Assembly (NCBI GenBank): GCA_003555185.1
Contig: PWFZ01000101.1
Coordinates: forward strand, 1 to 16,378
Length of the DNA stretch: 16,378 nucleotides
Source: Balneolaceae bacterium
Lineage (GTDB): Bacteria; Bacteroidota; Rhodothermia; Balneolales; Balneolaceae
Direction of reading: 5' to 3'
Positions 14,478-16,378 of this stretch are shown in pieces; within the stretch, counting starts at the first letter, position 1; each line of letters begins with the position of its first letter. The translations under genes and the position numbers were made by a program. The notes under the pieces are model-generated. The model ran no database searches. It saw nothing but the letters and a program-made list of their open reading frames with translations, and was not told the origin of the DNA.

Positions 14478-15209
14478 CTACGCTTCCACTTCTAATTGCA
14501 GTAATTTTTCCAGTTCCGGTACGGATTGATAAAGTTGCTCAAATGATTCAATCTCGTAATATCGGGTTTGGATTTCAGAAGTGATGAAGTCGTTTTCCAA
14601 TATCTGCTCCAGATTGTACGGGCGCACTTCAATATCATCATCGTAAATATGGTTAGACTCACCGGACGATGAAATAATACCCGCCCCATAAATTCGGGTC
14701 TCGTCTTTTAGTTTAATTAAGCCAAATTCAATGGTAAACCAATACAATCGCTGAAGCTGTTTTTCCACCACTTTATCATGACCATATTTCACGCCCATGG
14801 CACCAATCTGCTGCACAAATTCTGCGTACGGTTCATTCATTAACAGCGGAATGTGTCCAAATATATCGTGAAACATATCCGGCTCTTCCAGATAATCGAG
14901 CTGACTCTTTTTTCGCAACCAGGTAGATGAGCAGAACTTCTTTTCGGAAAGCAGTTGAAAAAACTGGTCTACCGGAATAAGCCCGGGTACCACATTTATA
15001 GACCAGCCATTGGTTTCAGCCAGTTTCTTGTTGAGCTCCCTGAAATCCGGGACTTTTGTTGGATTTAACACATCACTCATCTGCTCCAGGCAGTTAATAT
15101 ATTCGGGATGAGCTTTTCCCGGCAGATTTTCGAGTTGTCGTTCAGATAGTAGTTTCCATACTTCAAAATCTTCATCCGTGTAGGATGAGTACTCCTGGGT
15201 CATTTTCAT
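14478..15209 (-). CDS. phhA: phenylalanine 4-monooxygenase
   Basis: This enzyme hydroxylates phenylalanine to tyrosine using oxygen and a tetrahydropterin, in the cytoplasm. The 243 residues cover only the catalytic domain, shorter than typical bacterial PhhA (about 260-300) and without the ACT regulatory domain of animal enzymes. The iron ligands are His114 and His119 in DMFHDIFGHIPLL (111-123) and Glu161 in FTIEFGLI (158-165). VVPGLIP (73-79) and YGAGIISSSGE (174-184) are conserved pterin and substrate-site segments. The N-terminal half contains ERQLENLPGKAHPEYINCL (23-41), typical of the family. No pterin-4a-carbinolamine dehydratase gene lies nearby. It is divergent from the small gene at 15355, and a full TAnnTTTG box lies about 87 bases before its ATG. 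Confidence 0.95.
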   Translation of the reverse strand: MKMTQEYSSYTDEDFEVWKLLSERQLENLPGKAHPEYINCLEQMSDVLNPTKVPDFRELNKKLAETNGWSINVVPGLIPVDQFFQLLSEKKFCSSTWLRKKSQLDYLEEPDMFHDIFGHIPLLMNEPYAEFVQQIGAMGVKYGHDKVVEKQLQRLYWFTIEFGLIKLKDETRIYGAGIISSSGESNHIYDDDIEVRPYNLEQILENDFITSEIQTRYYEIESFEQLYQSVPELEKLLQLEVEA

Positions 15210-15295
15210 TGCAAATAAATTAATTCAATATTCATCTTTTTACGAAGTTGTAGTAAAAGTGAGATAGTTGGAATATCGTTCAAAAAATAAAGAGC

Positions 15296-15303
15296 CAAAC
15301 TTA
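15296..15303 (-). promoter_or_regulatory. candidate -7 box for phhA
   Basis: On the minus strand this reads TAAGTTTG, a full match to TAnnTTTG, 87-94 bases before the phhA ATG. A TTG exists upstream but at a spacing of about 14 bases, shorter than usual. The divergent gene has a one-mismatch box TATTTTCG at 15307-15314, so the two promoters may be almost back to back. Confidence 0.38.
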
Positions 15304-15354
15304 GGATATTTTCGTTTCAAGTATGAAGTCTAAATTGAATTAAATCTTACCACC

Positions 15355-15624
15355 ATGATTACTCTTCACTGTATAAAAGATGATTTTAAATCCAACCGGC
15401 TTGAGCAAAAGTTAAAAGAGATGGTATTGGCATATAAAACCGTATACCATCAGGCTAATGAACATTCGCACCCCCTTCCTTATATCGAAGAGGATGACGC
15501 CATTATCACAGATCATGAGAAGATCGAGGAGTGGATTCTTGAGCTGGAAGCGGAACTCAAATGGCAGCGATCACTCAGCGGCGACGGATGCTTTATAAAT
15601 CCGGATTCCGGGGAGATTTGCTAA
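15355..15624 (+). CDS. small thioredoxin-fold-like protein, unknown function
   Basis: The product has 89 residues, is acidic and has no signal peptide. The order of elements suggests a glutaredoxin or GST N-terminal-like fold: a first strand MITLHCI, a helix (12-27), a strand around AYKTVYH, then LPYIEEDDAIITDHEKIEEWILELEAEL (41-68). In this last part LP could supply the cis-proline, and the DHEKIEEWI helix resembles the glutathione-site helix of GST domains. The usual active-site CxxC is missing; the cysteines are at 6, 79 and 89, the last at the C-terminus (CFINPDSGEIC). I cannot assign a function. The coding potential looks real: ATG start, compact non-overlapping frame and a divergent promoter region shared with phhA. 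Confidence 0.7.
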   Translation: MITLHCIKDDFKSNRLEQKLKEMVLAYKTVYHQANEHSHPLPYIEEDDAIITDHEKIEEWILELEAELKWQRSLSGDGCFINPDSGEIC

Positions 15625-15704
15625 TTTCTTGAATTCGATTAATAATGTGTTGATTGAACTGCTTAAAAATAAGGCTGTCCAATAAGCAAATTATCACGTA
15701 AACA

Positions 15705-15794
15705 AGCTTAAATAATTTAGACATTAAATCCCTCTCTATTAGACAGAGAGGGACAATGGGTGAGTTAAAAAGAAAACCCTAAATTATTTAAGCT
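15705..15794. repeat. nested inverted repeats, possible MITE-like remnant
   Basis: The 16-base arms AGCTTAAATAATTTAG (15705-15720) and CTAAATTATTTAAGCT (15779-15794) are perfect complements, 58 bases apart. Inside lies a second hairpin, CCCTCTCT (15730-15737) with AGAGAGGG (15745-15752). Just to the left, AAGGCTGTCCAATAAGC resembles insertion-sequence end sequences by general appearance only. No transposase is present. Confidence 0.6.
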
Positions 15795-15825
15795 GAAGGG
15801 ACATCTTTCGAGATATCCCTTCAGC
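15792..15825 (-). terminator. candidate terminator hairpin downstream of the transaminase gene
   Basis: GCTGAAGGGA (15792-15801) pairs with TCCCTTCAGC (15816-15825), and ATCT with AGAT inside, around a TTCG loop, with one C-A mismatch. It lies 11 bases beyond the transaminase stop on the minus strand. The stem is strong and the loop stable; the following minus-strand sequence is AT-rich, with only a short T run. Confidence 0.6.
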
Positions 15826-15835
15826 GAATCGGTAA

Positions 15836-16378
15836 TTATTTATTCATTAAAAGATCATCATACGCTTCCTGAATTCGTTGAGTAATCTTCCCCGGCTTAC
15901 CGCTTCCTATTTTCTTTCCGTTAACCTCTGTGATGGGCTGAATATCTGTGGTAGTCCCAGAGAAGAAAAGCTCATCCTGATCGAAAAGTTTATGTTCGGG
16001 AATCGGCTCTAATACAACCGGAATAGTTAGCTGATCAGCTATTTTTAAAACCGCCTGACGGGTTATACCATTTAAAATCTGATGCGTTGCAGGATAGGTA
16101 AAAAGCACTCCGTCTTTTACTCCAAAAATATTGGCGTTGGGACTTTCGGTAATCACTCCGTCGCGAATCATAATTGCGCTGTTGACACCCGCATCTTTTG
16201 CACGCTGTTTTGCCAGTGTATTAGGAAGCAAGTTTACCGTTTTTAAGTTACAGCGTGACCAGCGTACATCGGGCACGGTTATCACCGGAACTCCTTCTTT
16301 ATGCAGTTGTGTATGGGGAGTAAAGGCGCCGGCTGATAAATAAACGGTTGCCTCAACCGGAGGGTCCGGGAACGTGTG
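15836..16378 (-). CDS. dat: D-amino-acid transaminase (class IV), C-terminal part
   Basis: The frame is open to the window's right edge, so the N-terminus is missing; 180 residues are visible. It belongs to the PLP class IV aminotransferases. VRWSRCNLKTVNLLPN (residues 38-53 of the visible part) matches the D-alanine transaminase signature, with Lys46 as the likely PLP-binding lysine, and GVITESPNANIFGVKDG (74-90) supplies the family glutamate (Glu79). ILNGITRQAV (101-110) and the late SGTTTDIQPI are also typical. The RWxRCxxK pattern argues for D-amino-acid transaminase rather than branched-chain aminotransferase. The enzyme swaps the amino group between D-alanine and 2-oxoglutarate, giving D-glutamate for peptidoglycan. 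A GTG at 16285 is internal, not the start, because the homologous sequence continues upstream. Confidence 0.82.
   Translation of the reverse strand, partial: HTFPDPPVEATVYLSAGAFTPHTQLHKEGVPVITVPDVRWSRCNLKTVNLLPNTLAKQRAKDAGVNSAIMIRDGVITESPNANIFGVKDGVLFTYPATHQILNGITRQAVLKIADQLTIPVVLEPIPEHKLFDQDELFFSGTTTDIQPITEVNGKKIGSGKPGKITQRIQEAYDDLLMNK

Noticed and set aside
15836..16378. Branched-chain amino-acid aminotransferase (ilvE)
   Set aside because: It is the same class IV fold, but the RWSRCNLKTVNLLPN segment fits the D-amino-acid transaminase signature better.

Overview
The window reads as a stretch of ordinary chromosome from a Bacteroidota-like bacterium, and I would guess Balneolota/Balneolaceae. 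This placement is inference. It rests on: moderate GC with AT-rich spacers; genes without Shine-Dalgarno sites; several upstream copies of TAnnTTTG, the -7 box used by Bacteroidota housekeeping sigma factors; a secreted protein opening with a carboxypeptidase-like regulatory domain; and a ketoacyl-ACP synthase III variant with a DLPFGC active-site loop. No rRNA, tRNA, CRISPR array, phage gene or complete insertion sequence is visible.

Layout, left to right. (1) 1-1036 (-): most of a YbdG-like MscS channel, cut by the window edge. (2) 1493-2656 (+): secreted serine hydrolase of the class C beta-lactamase fold; 2793-3869 (+): ketoacyl-ACP synthase III-like enzyme; 3885-5003 (-): exported protein with a carboxypeptidase-regulatory-like domain. 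(3) 5217-5654 (+): lipoprotein c-type cytochrome; 5711-6130 (-): OsmC peroxidase; 6295-7533 (+): Gfo/Idh/MocA dehydrogenase. (4) 7792-8979 (+): soluble GAF histidine kinase, with a near-identical long palindrome on each side. (5) 9012-11643 (-): ergothioneine pair, egtB then egtD, separated by a 125-bp tandem repeat. (6) 11811-13882 (+): small membrane protein followed by an AbgT-family transporter. (7) 13883-14477: a gene-free stretch full of palindromes, including an inverted pair of 87-bp units. (8) 14478-15209 (-): phenylalanine 4-hydroxylase; 15355-15624 (+): a small thioredoxin-fold-like protein. (9) 15836-16378 (-): the C-terminal part of a D-amino-acid transaminase.

The clearest pathway is ergothioneine synthesis. 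EgtD trimethylates histidine and EgtB adds the sulfur. No egtA or egtC is seen, and EgtB carries an adjacent tyrosine pair recalling the cysteine-using EgtB type. OsmC nearby also fits thiol and peroxide defence, but it is a separate transcription unit.

The most unusual content is not a gene system but the density of intergenic palindromic repeats. At least five sequence families occur within 8.5 kb. One perfect 34-bp palindrome supplies the last codons and stop of egtD, and the 87-bp inverted pair shows a compensatory stem change that suggests conserved structure. I found no convincing new defence or metabolic system.
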